The notes beneath the pieces are model-generated. The model was not told the DNA's origin, did not search any database, and saw nothing but the letters and a program-made list of their open reading frames with translations. The translations under genes and the position numbers were made by a program. Below are positions 11,296 through 20,607 of a stretch of 64,000 nucleotides of DNA, piece after piece. Within the stretch, counting starts at the first letter, position 1. Each line of letters starts with the position of its first letter. Origin of the DNA: Phialocephala subalpina (Eukaryota > Ascomycota > Leotiomycetes > Helotiales > Mollisiaceae); contig FJOG01000015.1 of NCBI GenBank assembly GCA_900073065.1, positions 1,382,119-1,446,118 on the forward strand. The letters run 5' to 3'.

Positions 11296-12353
11296 ATGGA
11301 AAACAATCACGAGTCCTCGGACAATGACTACAAGGTCGTTGAGACCAAGATCGAAGATACAAATGACGTCGAACCACCTGTGCCATTCTCGGAAGCAAGA
11401 ACCAAGTCTCTTCTCTAGAAGCTTGATTGGAACCTTGTCCCCTTCCTTTCCCTGCTCTACTTGTACGTCGCAATCAGGTTCCATCAACTATGTATTAAGC
11501 AAATATGCTAACGAATCAACAGGCTCTCTTTCCTTGATCGAAGGAACATCGGAAATGCCAAGCTCTTCGGTCTACAGAAAGCTTTGGGTATGCCTACTAT
11601 AGGTCCTAAGGCTATACAGTAAAACGTTGCCTTGGCTATCTTCTTCCCATTCTACGTCGCTGCCGAGATTCCATCCAACATGATGATGAAGCGACTTTGT
11701 CCCAGTCTTTGGCTGACGATTATCATGCTGTTTGTTCTCCCAACCGTCTGAAGATCTCAATGTTGACTGTTTCCAGGGCATGGGTGTCATCAAGAAATAC
11801 CAGGGCCTCCTCGCCGTTCATGCTTTGTTGGGTGTGTTTGAAGGTGGACTCTTCCCAGGTGTCACATATTACATCACCATGTGGTGAGTCTCTCGATACC
11901 CAAGTATTCAATCAACAACAACATCTAACACGCAATAGGTATGCTCGTCACGAATGCGGTCTCCGAATGGCCCTGTTCTTCTCAGCCGCAACTGCAACTA
12001 GAGCCTCCGGTGGACTCTTGGTCTTCGCAATCGACAAGATGAACGGTGTCGGTGGCTCCCTCAAACGAGGCGTCGGTATCGCTATGCATGTTGGGTTCGG
12101 AAACTTGGGAGGAGCTATCAGCGCTTTCTGCTTCTTGCCAAAATACTCGCCACGATTCATCCCAGGACATATTACGCTGGCATGTACGGTGGCTATGTCT
12201 GCGATTCTGACGATCTTGATGAGTGTGTATTTGAGGCTTGAGAATAATAAGAGGAATTTGAACGAGTTGGCGCCGGAGGATCATACTGAGGACCAGAAGA
12301 CGGAGCGGGCTCACGGAGGTGATTATGCTACTCATGTTCGATACACGGTCTAG
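11296..12353 (+). pseudogene. MFS transporter pseudogene, anion:cation symporter family
   Basis: The reading starts with a hydrophilic N-terminus and RTKSLL, then meets TAG at 11416-11418 exactly where the family has the residue before KLDWNLVPFLSLLYL. It continues with FLDRRNIGNAKL, meets TAA at 11620-11622 before NVALAIFFPFYVAAEIPSN, and goes on through LLGVFEGGLFPGVTYYITMW and YARHECGLRMALFFSAAT. Near 12055 the text jumps from the end of helix 5 (IDKMNGVGG) to the penultimate helices (GVGIAMHVGFGNLGGAI), so roughly helices 6-10 are deleted. The C-terminal tail is intact to the stop at 12353. The ancestor resembled the Dal5/Tna1-like allantoate, nicotinate and related anion symporters. With two nonsense codons and a large internal deletion it is not functional. 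Confidence 0.88.
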
Positions 12354-13038
12354 ATCATCTGAATGCTAGTACGCGTGGAGATAGTAGTACTAGTGGTTAC
12401 TTGAGACAGAGAATCCTGCATTTGAGAGCTAGCATAGAGTTTTATTCAGAGAGCTCGAGAATGGTACCATCAGCGCATAGCTGCTTCGAAAGGAATTGAT
12501 CAGTCGATTCAGTCCACATAACCCTCCCTCTGAAGTTTCCGGAACCTTGCATGGTGTTTGCTGAAAGTTCAATGAATTTAAGAAGCATGTAGTTCCGTTC
12601 CGCGGTTTCAGGCCACTTCTCAGTGTCCCAGGTGTGAAGGTAGATTGAACCTTCTGTTTGGCAAGAAAGCCACAGCAGAGTTGCAACTCAGACAGAAATA
12701 CACAGCTTGACCTATAATGTCCCTGTTGGCGAGAATCAATATCAGGTTCAAACACACCAATTCATAGCTTAAAATTGGTGCTGGAGAGCATTTAGGCGTC
12801 AAGCCAAAACGCTAAGCGGACCCCTTTCGTGCTAAGCGACCCCACTAGTCCCCCCTCATTCGACGCCAACCATCTTGCAGGATTTTACATCTACCTCCAA
12901 CTCCCACTCCATCTCCCCATATCCATCACATCTCCCAGCCCTGTGGTTTCTACCACCCACCCCATAAAGTACGTATCGCCCATCCCGTCCTCCCATTCAA
13001 AATCTTCGTCTCCAACGCGCTGACATACCATAGCAGCC
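12354..13038. other. Intergenic, no gene seen
   Basis: A 108-codon minus-strand frame at 12429-12755 has no recognisable feature. The plus strand becomes pyrimidine-rich from about 12830, as expected for the promoter and 5' leader of the next gene. Confidence 0.4.
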
Positions 13039-13915
13039 ATGGCGCCCAACTTCGAAAACCCAGAAGCAATGCTAATAGGCAACTACTTCCGCGCCATCCG
13101 CGACACCCTCATCTCCCCCATCCACCGCGATTCCTACCTCAACGGCGCACTCAAAGACCGCGTCCTCCCCAGCACCCATGTGGTCGACATCTATACCATG
13201 CTCATCGAGTCCGAGCTCGTTGATGATAGTATCAAGCCCGCCTTAATCACTTGTCGAAAAGAGTTTATTCAAGGAAGAGCTAGGTATCAGAAGACGAATA
13301 GCGCGACGGAGGCGGCGTTGATTGCTTGTTCGACGAGCCTGAGGGAGGTGGAGATGCATATGGAGGATGAGGCGAAGGGGAGGGGATTGTGGTTCCCGGA
13401 TGATAGGGGTGCGGATGGACATGGACAGTTTATGGGTGAGAATCAAGGGAATACTCTCCAATTTGTTTCTCTCATCGAGGAAGGATACCCCAAGGGCGCG
13501 ACGGAGGAGTTTAAGAAGAGGGATGAGGCGTATAAGAAGTATCGGAAGGAGAATCCTGTTTCTGATGACACCTTTTCCTACCGACCCGAGGACGAGAAGA
13601 TGCTTGCTGGAGAAGAAAAGAAGAGTGAAGGTGAGCATGATATCGTGGTAGTGTGGGATGTTGGTTAATGGTGTGATAGGTGATGATGCTGGAGTTCATT
13701 TCGGGAGGGGTTTTGGCAAGAAGTTGGGTCAGGCGTTTGGGGATGATGAGGTTGGGAAGGCTGCCAAGTTTATGTTTGAGGGTGGCAAGTTGAAGAAGAA
13801 GCAGACGAAAGGTGAGATCTCCGCGAGGGAAATGGAGGACGGAAGCTGACATGGTGTAGCTGAGAGTGAATGGGGTACAAAGTTTACTAGGAACTTGCAG
13901 GGTGCTTTCAATTGA
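13039..13915 (+). CDS. Conserved unknown protein, 259 residues
   Basis: Three exons (13039-13630, 13680-13811, 13860-13915) give 259 residues in frame, with introns of 49 and 48 bp. The protein is soluble, with no signal peptide or membrane segment. The N-terminal half is helical and begins with a region around AMLIGNYFRAIRDTLI. The middle contains a Cys/Thr pair of helices (LITCRKEFIQ, ALIACSTSLREVE), and the C-terminus is Lys-rich (GGKLKKKQTK) and ends FTRNLQGAFN. I recognise no family. Codon use changes from C-rich to G-rich within exon 1, a pattern also seen in other genes of this window. The model is supported by clean splice sites and a continuous frame across three exons. Confidence 0.75.
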
Positions 13916-14193
13916 TTGTCGTGTGTCTTGAAGTCATCTAGAAGTCCCATCTCCTCTGAGACATTCTTTGCCATCTGGAGGATACGTCAGTTTCCTTGGG
14001 TTTGTCTGAGGGATGCTGCTATGATTCTGGGCGAAGATATACTCCTGAATGTCCCAGCTCGAGAAGGACATCGCATGCCTCATTCTAGCATATGCATGGA
14101 TTTCCTTTGATGGACCATATCTTGAGCTCTTCCGCAAACTCCTTTGAGTGGTGCGCGTCTCCATGAGCTTGCTTGATGTGCGTGTGCCCTCTT

Positions 14194-16572
14194 TCATTCC
14201 CCACGAAAGTTCCTCAAAGCATGCATAAGAAATTGAGTCACCATAGGCCTCCCATTCTGAGTACTCAACAATTCCCACGGCACCACATTCCGAAATCTCC
14301 CTTGCCTACCCAACATCTTTACAAAAACTTCCGGCATACCATCTTGATGCTTCAAGTCCTCCAACTGCTCAATCAACACACTCTCCGGGTCATTCTGCAG
14401 CACAAATTCCAATACCAGCGCCGCTACACCTGCCATCATCGGTGTCGCAACTGATGTCCCGGTCATTACCCTCTCCACATTCGGATCAGACTCATAATTG
14501 TTGGGATGTCGAGTCCAAGCTCCTTTGATGTTCTCTCCTAAAATGCTAAAATTTTGCAGAGGCTTGGGGTCAGGGTTGAAACCGGACGGTCGTCCGTCCG
14601 CTGCCGCCGAGTTGACACAAATTACTCCAGATAGCCAAGCAGGGAAGGTGACCCTCTTCATCGTTCCATTGTTGCTTGCTGCTGCGAATAATAGCACTGG
14701 TTTTGCAAGGGCTTCTGTGATTGCGGTTTGCACTGCTTTCGAGTACCCATAGAAACCAAAGGACATGCTGATGATATCCACACCCCAGTTTTTCTTCCCT
14801 TCCTCATCCTTCCCGGTTCTGCATGCTCTCAAGATGGCTTTCGCAACAACATCTGCACTCAAATCTGCATCAAAATCCTTGGCGACTCGAGCAATGTAAA
14901 TATCGGCTTCCGGAGCAATGCGACGGAAGAGGGACGCGCAATGAGTTCCGTGTCCACATATATCATGCGCATTTCCCCCCGGGTCGAGGAAGTCTTCTCG
15001 GCTCTTTATCCGTCGAGAGGAGAAGTCTCCAGCTTGGTCCGCAGCAAAAGAAGGATGTCCGATATCGATGCCTGTATCCAAGACGGCAATTTTCACACGC
15101 TTGCAGCGAGTGCGCCGGAGTGGAGAGAGAAGCCCTTGAGTTTCTTCTTTAAGGAGGTAGAACCAGTGGTTCACAGCATTTGTGCTACCCTCATCGGTCC
15201 TACCCGGTCCGGCATCACTGAGTTGGCGAAATTGTTTGCCATCTTTAGGAGGAGAGGCTGATCTTGCTCGTCGATGGGGCGGTGTTTTGGAGTTCTCGTT
15301 GCCATTGCCTCTATCAGTGGAGTGGGCCCGTGGTCGTCCTTCCTTTATTGGATTGTTGTCTGTGGGTTTGAGATAATCTGATGGGGTCTGAGGAGTTGCC
15401 TGCGATTCTTGATAGCGCTGTGCCCATGTACTTCCAGGCCGGAATCCGCTTGGTCCCTGGTCTGGGTCAGCATCTACGATGTGTGGTGTTGGTGGACGGT
15501 TCCTTGGTCCTGATCCTATGCGAAAGGACATGGGTGGAGACTTGGAGCCATCACTGCCTGATTTGATGGACGACGTGTCGGAGCCAGCTTGGTTGATGCC
15601 GGATGCTCTCGGATCCACGTATTTGTAGGGGATTTCTAAGAGTTGGGCGGGGGTGGTAGTGTCTGTCTTGGCTGCTGGGTTGAACCCTCTGCCTCTACCT
15701 CTACCTCCTTGGCTGTTGTTCTGAGTTAAATCATTCCCTTGCGGAGGTCTCCAAGCAGGCGGCTTTACCGCGCCAGGACCGTTCCTTCCCCCTGCGGGTT
15801 GGTCGTTCTTTCCAGGACCCTTGTCATTGTCCTTCGCTCCTGAGGATTTCACTTTTCCCCCTTCTGCAGCCTTCTTATCCGCTTGCTCTCGTTTCTTCTT
15901 CCTCTCTTCTATCCTCTTGTTGTTCAGCTGTACTGCGTTCCGACTCTTGCCAATGTCTGCCTCGGGCTTGCCCAAACGAATCCTTGCATCCAAAATTTTC
16001 TGGTTGAGCGCTCTCGCCATTTCGTATTTCCAGAGCTTATTCCAGCATCCAGCAAGATCGTATCCGGCTTGAAGAGTCTCCTCGTGATCCTCTCCAAACT
16101 CAGGATGATTTCGTCGTGCATCATAATTCTTCCGGAGCAGTTCAGCAGCTTTGTTGTACTCCTCTAGAACCATATAATCACTTGCCAGACTCCGCTGGGT
16201 CTCAAGGGCACCCTTGGACGTCCCTTCGATTCGGAGTCTTGTCTCTAGAGCTTTCTCATCCAGGTCCCGTGCCTCCTGGTACAGAACCTTGACGCGTAGC
16301 TTGGCTTCTGGATTATTCTTCCCTCGATTCTTGGCCTCGTTCAAAGCTGCCAACTGACAGACAGCGGAGGCCAGAGTCTCTTGATCATACACTGTCGTCG
16401 CATGGTCTTGTCCGAAATTCGCTAGGCTCCACTCGAGATTCTCTCGGAATAGCTGCACAGCCTGGAAAAACTTCTTTTCGTCGACCAGAACTTGAGCTTT
16501 ATCGTGCCTCTCCTTGTGAGTCTCATAGTCTTTGAGCTTGCCCAAAGCAATGGATTTGTTGAGTTCGCCCAT
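14194..16572 (-). CDS. TPR-subtilase (S8 serine protease), HET-Q2-like candidate
   Basis: A single exon encodes 792 residues. Residues about 1-230 form TPR-like helix pairs (AQVLVDEKKFFQAVQLFREN, VLEEYNKAAELLRKNY, KYEMARALNQKIL), ending in a basic coiled stretch. Residues 235-470 are a disordered linker with an RGRGRG run. Residues about 490-740 are a subtilase with a complete triad: Asp499 in VLDTGID, His541 in GHGTHCAS, Ser707 in GTSVATP, and Asn634/635 in AASNNG for the oxyanion hole. No signal peptide is present, so a cytosolic protease is likely. No NB-ARC or NACHT is fused to it. The gene diverges from the gasdermin-like gene at 17812, with one small membrane protein between. In Podospora the subtilase HET-Q2 cleaves gasdermin HET-Q1; by position and type this is a candidate equivalent. 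The substrate is inferred, not shown. Confidence 0.9.
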   Translation of the reverse strand: MGELNKSIALGKLKDYETHKERHDKAQVLVDEKKFFQAVQLFRENLEWSLANFGQDHATTVYDQETLASAVCQLAALNEAKNRGKNNPEAKLRVKVLYQEARDLDEKALETRLRIEGTSKGALETQRSLASDYMVLEEYNKAAELLRKNYDARRNHPEFGEDHEETLQAGYDLAGCWNKLWKYEMARALNQKILDARIRLGKPEADIGKSRNAVQLNNKRIEERKKKREQADKKAAEGGKVKSSGAKDNDKGPGKNDQPAGGRNGPGAVKPPAWRPPQGNDLTQNNSQGGRGRGRGFNPAAKTDTTTPAQLLEIPYKYVDPRASGINQAGSDTSSIKSGSDGSKSPPMSFRIGSGPRNRPPTPHIVDADPDQGPSGFRPGSTWAQRYQESQATPQTPSDYLKPTDNNPIKEGRPRAHSTDRGNGNENSKTPPHRRARSASPPKDGKQFRQLSDAGPGRTDEGSTNAVNHWFYLLKEETQGLLSPLRRTRCKRVKIAVLDTGIDIGHPSFAADQAGDFSSRRIKSREDFLDPGGNAHDICGHGTHCASLFRRIAPEADIYIARVAKDFDADLSADVVAKAILRACRTGKDEEGKKNWGVDIISMSFGFYGYSKAVQTAITEALAKPVLLFAAASNNGTMKRVTFPAWLSGVICVNSAAADGRPSGFNPDPKPLQNFSILGENIKGAWTRHPNNYESDPNVERVMTGTSVATPMMAGVAALVLEFVLQNDPESVLIEQLEDLKHQDGMPEVFVKMLGRQGRFRNVVPWELLSTQNGRPMVTQFLMHALRNFRGE

Positions 16573-17106
16573 GTCTCACGTTCGTGGTTTGAAGGTTGAG
16601 ATGTGTCAGCGGCGATGATGCTGGATGAGAAGATGGAGGTCTTGGCCAAATTGTCCCGCTGATCCTCAGGTTGATCGTCCCCCCTGTAACGTCTCGGCTA
16701 ATGGCGGGATGCGCCTCAGTGCCCGTTCGGGCCACGAGTGGGCCTAACCTTTGCTGGTCCAGGCCAACTTTTTGATGCTATTCAGACTTCTCTTCTATCA
16801 GTGAACTCATCATAAAGATATACTTCTCTTCCTTCACGATTCACACCTCCCCTCTTGGATTCTGAGCTTCCATTCAAGCTGCAGATAAATTTCTTTTTCC
16901 GACGGTGATTTCCTGTCCTCAGCCGTCACTAGGGAAACGCCCACTGCATGAAGCCCCTGCGAATCAATATTGAGCTCACCCTTGCTACCTGTGCACCGCC
17001 CTACAAATGCACGATGACACCCCGCATCACTCTTCGACAAAACTCCCGAATCCACCAACACAGCCGCCCTTTATTGCCCAATTGCTGAGGCAATTGCGCA
17101 TTTTCA
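16573..17106. promoter_or_regulatory. Divergent intergenic region
   Basis: It separates the subtilase start at 16572 from the membrane-protein start at 17107 and should hold both promoters. The frame of the downstream gene has a TGA 18 bases upstream of its ATG. A Cys-containing open stretch at 17000-17105 in another frame could be an older exon, but I could not splice it in. Confidence 0.35.
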
Positions 17107-17598
17107 ATGCCAAACTTCCCTTTAACACCGAGAGCAGATCCGACCGACGCTGTATATAGAACTCTCACCCAAGTCTTTCCTTCCTCGACGGTTATCACGA
17201 CGATTCTGCTTGGAGACAGTAGCCCCTCATCTGCGACATCAGCACCAAGCTCGAGCTCATCGGATACACCCTCCAACGGGGTCGTCATAGGAGCAGTCAT
17301 CGGGTCGATCTTTGGCTTCTTGCTGATATTGCTGCTGATATCGTACTGTGTGCGAAGAACTCCAGATTGGGCTCCATATTTCTCAGACAGAAGTTCGTTC
17401 TCGTCTGTTTACGTTCATAATCCAAACGCCGTACCAACCCAAGCACATGTCACCGATACGACTGCGACGACGAGATTAGGCTTCAATAGGGATAAGAGAC
17501 AATTCTACTTTGAGAGGGAGAGCACGAGGGGGAATTCGATACGGCCTGTTAGCACGGAATACACGGATACTTCAGCATCTTCTGAGAGTTCGACGTGA
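17107..17598 (+). CDS. Small single-pass membrane protein with Ser-rich ectodomain
   Basis: The gene encodes 163 residues in one exon. Residues 1-56 are Ser/Thr/Pro-rich and likely O-glycosylated. One hydrophobic segment (GVVIGAVIGSIFGFLLILLLISY, about 58-80) carries the GxxxG spacing common in fungal cell-surface anchors. It is followed by a Cys-Val-Arg-Arg stop-transfer signal and a cytosolic tail of about 80 residues rich in Ser/Thr/Tyr. There is no cleavable signal peptide at this start, so either it is a signal-anchor protein or an upstream exon is missing; an in-frame TGA lies just upstream. It sits between the protease and the gasdermin-like gene, but nothing in the sequence links it to them. 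I do not recognise a named family; it is loosely like Mid2/Wsc-type membrane stubs. Confidence 0.65.
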   Translation: MPNFPLTPRADPTDAVYRTLTQVFPSSTVITTILLGDSSPSSATSAPSSSSSDTPSNGVVIGAVIGSIFGFLLILLLISYCVRRTPDWAPYFSDRSSFSSVYVHNPNAVPTQAHVTDTTATTRLGFNRDKRQFYFERESTRGNSIRPVSTEYTDTSASSESST

Positions 17599-17811
17599 AA
17601 GTTTATGTCACGTTACACAGCAAACGGATTTTGTACATACATTTTGAGAGAGATTTAGACATTCGCCACAATCGTTCTCCGCCAGGGGTCTTTCAAATTG
17701 GGCATCGTCACAAGCTTTCGAAGCCGGACATCGAGACGACATCCACCACCCCTCCGGGTCTCGCCTCGATCCAACCACTCGCCTCTCCACACCACGAGAC
17801 CAGCCACGGAA

Positions 17812-18684
17812 ATGCCTCCACCAAAAACATACTTCCTCGTACCAACTCGCGACTCTCCACCCTCCGGTCCCATCTTCTTAGGCTCCATCATCAAATCTCC
17901 CCGCTCCCCAGAACTCTGCATCAACTCCAAAACCTCACCACTCCTCACCTCCCTCGAAATCCACGAAAAAATAACCACAGACGAAACCCGGCACCTCTAC
18001 CGAGACAGCAAAGGCAAAGTATCCCTCTTTGCCGAATTCCTCAGCGGTTTGCCACTCGGTCTCGACGCTAGTGTTGGTACGAATTGGGACAATGGCGAAT
18101 TCGCCAAGTATGCGTTCAAAGAACTCGTCACGAAGCAAATATTTCCTTCTCAAGGAGAAATTGCGCTGATTTTCAAAGATGAGGCTATTCAGGGAGCTAT
18201 CAAGGACTCGAGGTTTAGGGATAATTTGTACATGATTACCGGAGTCAAGATTGCTCGTGGTGCAGATGTCCTGATAGGCAAACTTCGAGAACGAGGTGGG
18301 AACCTACACTTCGGCGCAGACCTCACTCCCGTCTCTGTTCCGATCAAAGTCGGACCGGATCTAGATGTGACGAGAGGGCACGGACAATCGGTTGAAGAGA
18401 AACATGCTGGCGAATTTGTGTTTGCGTACAGATTGAGAGAAATCAAATACAGGAGACGGAAAGTCGAAGAACAGAGGGAATATCTCAAAGGTGATCTGTT
18501 CGGGCATAACGAGGGCAAGGGGTGGGGAAAGGGAGAGAAGGTAGAAGTGGAGGAAGAGGCGGAGTTGATTGGATTAGGGAGTGGGGATGTTGGGGTTGAA
18601 GACTGGGATGCTGAGGATGTTGAGGCTGTGGATGATGATGGGGAGGAGGTGAGATGTGTTGTATTTGAGGATGAGATTGTGTAG
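17812..18684 (+). CDS. Gasdermin-like pore-forming protein, HET-Q1/RCD-1 type (candidate)
   Basis: One exon encodes 290 residues from MPPPKTYF. An upstream in-frame ATG at 17698 would add 38 basic residues that look like leader sequence, so I prefer 17812. Residues 1-230 show the gasdermin N-domain layout as I know it: an opening extended segment, an amphipathic strand region, the strand DNLYMITGVKIARG at 137-150, a Gly/Val/Pro-rich part (LTPVSVPIKVGPD, 171-183), and the strand FVFAYRLREI at 202-211. No signal peptide or classic membrane helix is present, as expected for a soluble pore precursor. Residues about 231-290 are very acidic and resemble the short removable tail of fungal gasdermins; Phe230-Gly231 lies near the position where HET-Q1 is cut. 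Family membership needs a profile search; the alternative is an unnamed conserved fungal family. Confidence 0.68.
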   Translation: MPPPKTYFLVPTRDSPPSGPIFLGSIIKSPRSPELCINSKTSPLLTSLEIHEKITTDETRHLYRDSKGKVSLFAEFLSGLPLGLDASVGTNWDNGEFAKYAFKELVTKQIFPSQGEIALIFKDEAIQGAIKDSRFRDNLYMITGVKIARGADVLIGKLRERGGNLHFGADLTPVSVPIKVGPDLDVTRGHGQSVEEKHAGEFVFAYRLREIKYRRRKVEEQREYLKGDLFGHNEGKGWGKGEKVEVEEEAELIGLGSGDVGVEDWDAEDVEAVDDDGEEVRCVVFEDEIV

Positions 18685-19270
18685 CTGGTTTGGATAAGTT
18701 TTGATGTACTTTGAGCGAGGGGTTTGGGTGAGCGAGCGTGGCGTTTGGGTATTTATATTGGCGATTGAATTTCAGGCACCGTTCTCTTGCTGGCTATTTT
18801 GATCGTTGTCCATATTCGCGTCGTCACTTCTACCTTGTGCTGTCAATTTTCAAGAGAAGCCTCTCTGGATCTTTGGCTGTCAAGATCTATTCAGTGATTC
18901 AAAGCAGTATCAATGACTCAAGTCCTGCCCGAGATTCGCCATTGAATCTTTCTCAAGACTCCTCGATCCGTTCACACAAGCTTTGACTCTTCAAGAGATC
19001 TCTAAATACCTACAAATCTTGCACTGTAATGTTTCCTACTTCATTACCGCACATCTTCATCTCAAAGAAACATCAACATCTTAGTTATTGATTTCGGTAC
19101 ACCAAAGCCTTTCGTCACCTTCAGCTCTACATTGCTACCAAGCGTCGACGTCAAAATCTCAAAGAGTCCCCTTCCGCTCACTTCTCATCATCAAAAATAG
19201 GCACCGGAGACTGGGTCTGCTGCAGAAAAATACCAGTAGGCTACAGACGCAAACGAAAACACAACATATT
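18685..19270. other. Intergenic, no gene seen
   Basis: Contains the 3' end of the gasdermin-like transcript and, from about 19020, pyrimidine- and A-rich sequence that could be a promoter for the small gene at 19271. Confidence 0.35.
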
Positions 19271-19576
19271 ATGTCTGTCCCCTCTATCCCTCCCCTCCCC
19301 AAGTAGCTAACACTTCCAAGCACATCACAATCCAAGACGCCAGTCCATTCATGAACGAAGACCGCTGTTCATGGCAACGCGAACCACTCGATGCAGGCGG
19401 CGAGTATACTCCGGTTAGACCCTCCAGCGATGCAGTCACATGTTCTGTCCCGAGTGCGAGGGCCCAGGTGCTAGAGAAAGGACACCCCGCCGCCAGATGT
19501 GAAGGTGACTTCTGGAGATAATATAGAGAGGGTTGGTGCTGAAGTGAGCGCGGCTCTACGTGCGATGGGGTTTTGA
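19271..19576 (+). CDS. Possible tiny gene, about 66 residues
   Basis: I do not recognise a family. A frame from 19321 reads HITIQDASPFMNEDRCSWQR and on to a Gly-Glu-Tyr-Thr-Pro stretch. A second frame reads RKDTPPPDVKVTSGD and ends VSAALRAMGF at the stop 19574-19576. They join through a 61-bp intron (19414-19474, donor GTTAGA, acceptor CTAG). The first exon could be ATGTCT at 19271 with a 44-bp intron that contains a CTAAC branch site. All three exons then total 201 nt and keep frame. The donors are weak and the first exon is uncertain, so the case rests on protein-like text in two linked frames. The product would be a small soluble protein. Alternatively the stretch is a remnant. Confidence 0.38.
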
Positions 19577-19817
19577 ATTTCTGTGGTGCGGTGATTATTT
19601 TTGGTCTCGTTGATCTCGTTGGAAATGTTAAGAAGTGACCTCGAGTCCTACATTGGTTTCTCGATGTTCTTCGGCAACAGCTGAATTATTTTGATTTCGT
19701 ATGCGCATCACCTTTCCTCCCAAGCCATTCTATCATGTCGTATATACGCCTATGTCTCCCACTAACTTCCTTAATTACAATGAAAATCCTCGCTCCTTGA
19801 GCAGTTTTGCCCAAATG

Positions 19818-20525
19818 CTAGCAACTCCTCCACAAGAATGCAAAATCCATAACACCCGAATCATACAAGGACCCAGTCCCCGTCTGCGTAACACTCAACT
19901 CATTCACAACATTGATCGGACTCGGACTCCCACACGGACTCCAAAGATCCGTTGTCTCGAGATGCGTCAATTTATACACTGTGAACTTCTCATTCAGTGT
20001 CCCTTGGAGCGTATCGTCGAAAGACTTCTGCGCATTTCCCTCTTTTCCAGCTTTAGCTATTCGGTTTTCTCCATCTGGATCCGGGGATGGAGACGAACCT
20101 GTGAAGTACACCGTCATGTTGTGCGTCCCGTTGACTCCGTATCCTAGGTTCGTGTATCCGCTGTACGTGCTGTTGACGAGTGTGTACTGGAGGTTCGCGG
20201 AGTAGTTCAGGTTGATGTTTATTTGGCAGGCTTTGCGTTGGTCTGTGACGGAGGCATTGGATCCCACGGCCGCTGTGAAGCCGTCTATGATGGCCATAAA
20301 TCTGCCATTGATGTCAAAACTTGGCGAGTTCGAGGTTGTTGAGAATTCGGCAACTCGCCTCCAAGGAGTGATCAGTTCCGCAAACTTCAACGCACCCTGA
20401 GGACACCCTGACCCCCCGTACGCAAGCTGCGTGAGAGACACACCACTCAAATCCTGTACTCCCGGAGTCTGAGCCCCTACCACCCCCAAAGAACCCAATA
20501 TCAAAAGTCCTAAAGACAGATGCAT
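19818..20525 (-). CDS. Secreted DUF4360 family protein
   Basis: The protein has 235 residues with a signal peptide (MHLSLGLLILGSLGVVGAQ). An upstream ATG at 20579 would add 18 residues before this signal and lies only about 20 bases from the TATA box, so I take 20525. After the signal come LTQLAYGGSGCP, a beta-sandwich-like core with FMAIIDGFTAAVG, the RKACQINI motif, several NxS/T glycosylation sites (NASV, NYSA, NSTY, NGTH), and a C-terminal CGSPSPINVVNELSV region ending in Cys. This order matches DUF4360, a family of secreted proteins common in ascomycetes and of unknown biochemical role. Single exon. Confidence 0.8.
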   Translation of the reverse strand: MHLSLGLLILGSLGVVGAQTPGVQDLSGVSLTQLAYGGSGCPQGALKFAELITPWRRVAEFSTTSNSPSFDINGRFMAIIDGFTAAVGSNASVTDQRKACQININLNYSANLQYTLVNSTYSGYTNLGYGVNGTHNMTVYFTGSSPSPDPDGENRIAKAGKEGNAQKSFDDTLQGTLNEKFTVYKLTHLETTDLWSPCGSPSPINVVNELSVTQTGTGSLYDSGVMDFAFLWRSC

Positions 20526-20598
20526 CGTCTGAAACAAGATTCCGTGCAAAAGGAGAAAATCCAAACGTAAAATCGACAAGTTTCGTGTTTGGCTTCGG

Positions 20599-20607
20599 TA
20601 TATATAT
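20599..20607 (-). promoter_or_regulatory. TATA box of the DUF4360 gene
   Basis: An alternating TATATATAT run lies about 75 bases upstream of the ATG at 20525, a normal distance for a fungal core promoter with a short 5' leader. Confidence 0.5.

Noticed and set aside
14194..16572. Secreted subtilisin such as a proteinase K-type enzyme
   Set aside because: No signal peptide or I9 propeptide; the N-terminus is TPR-like and the protease domain is at the C-terminus.
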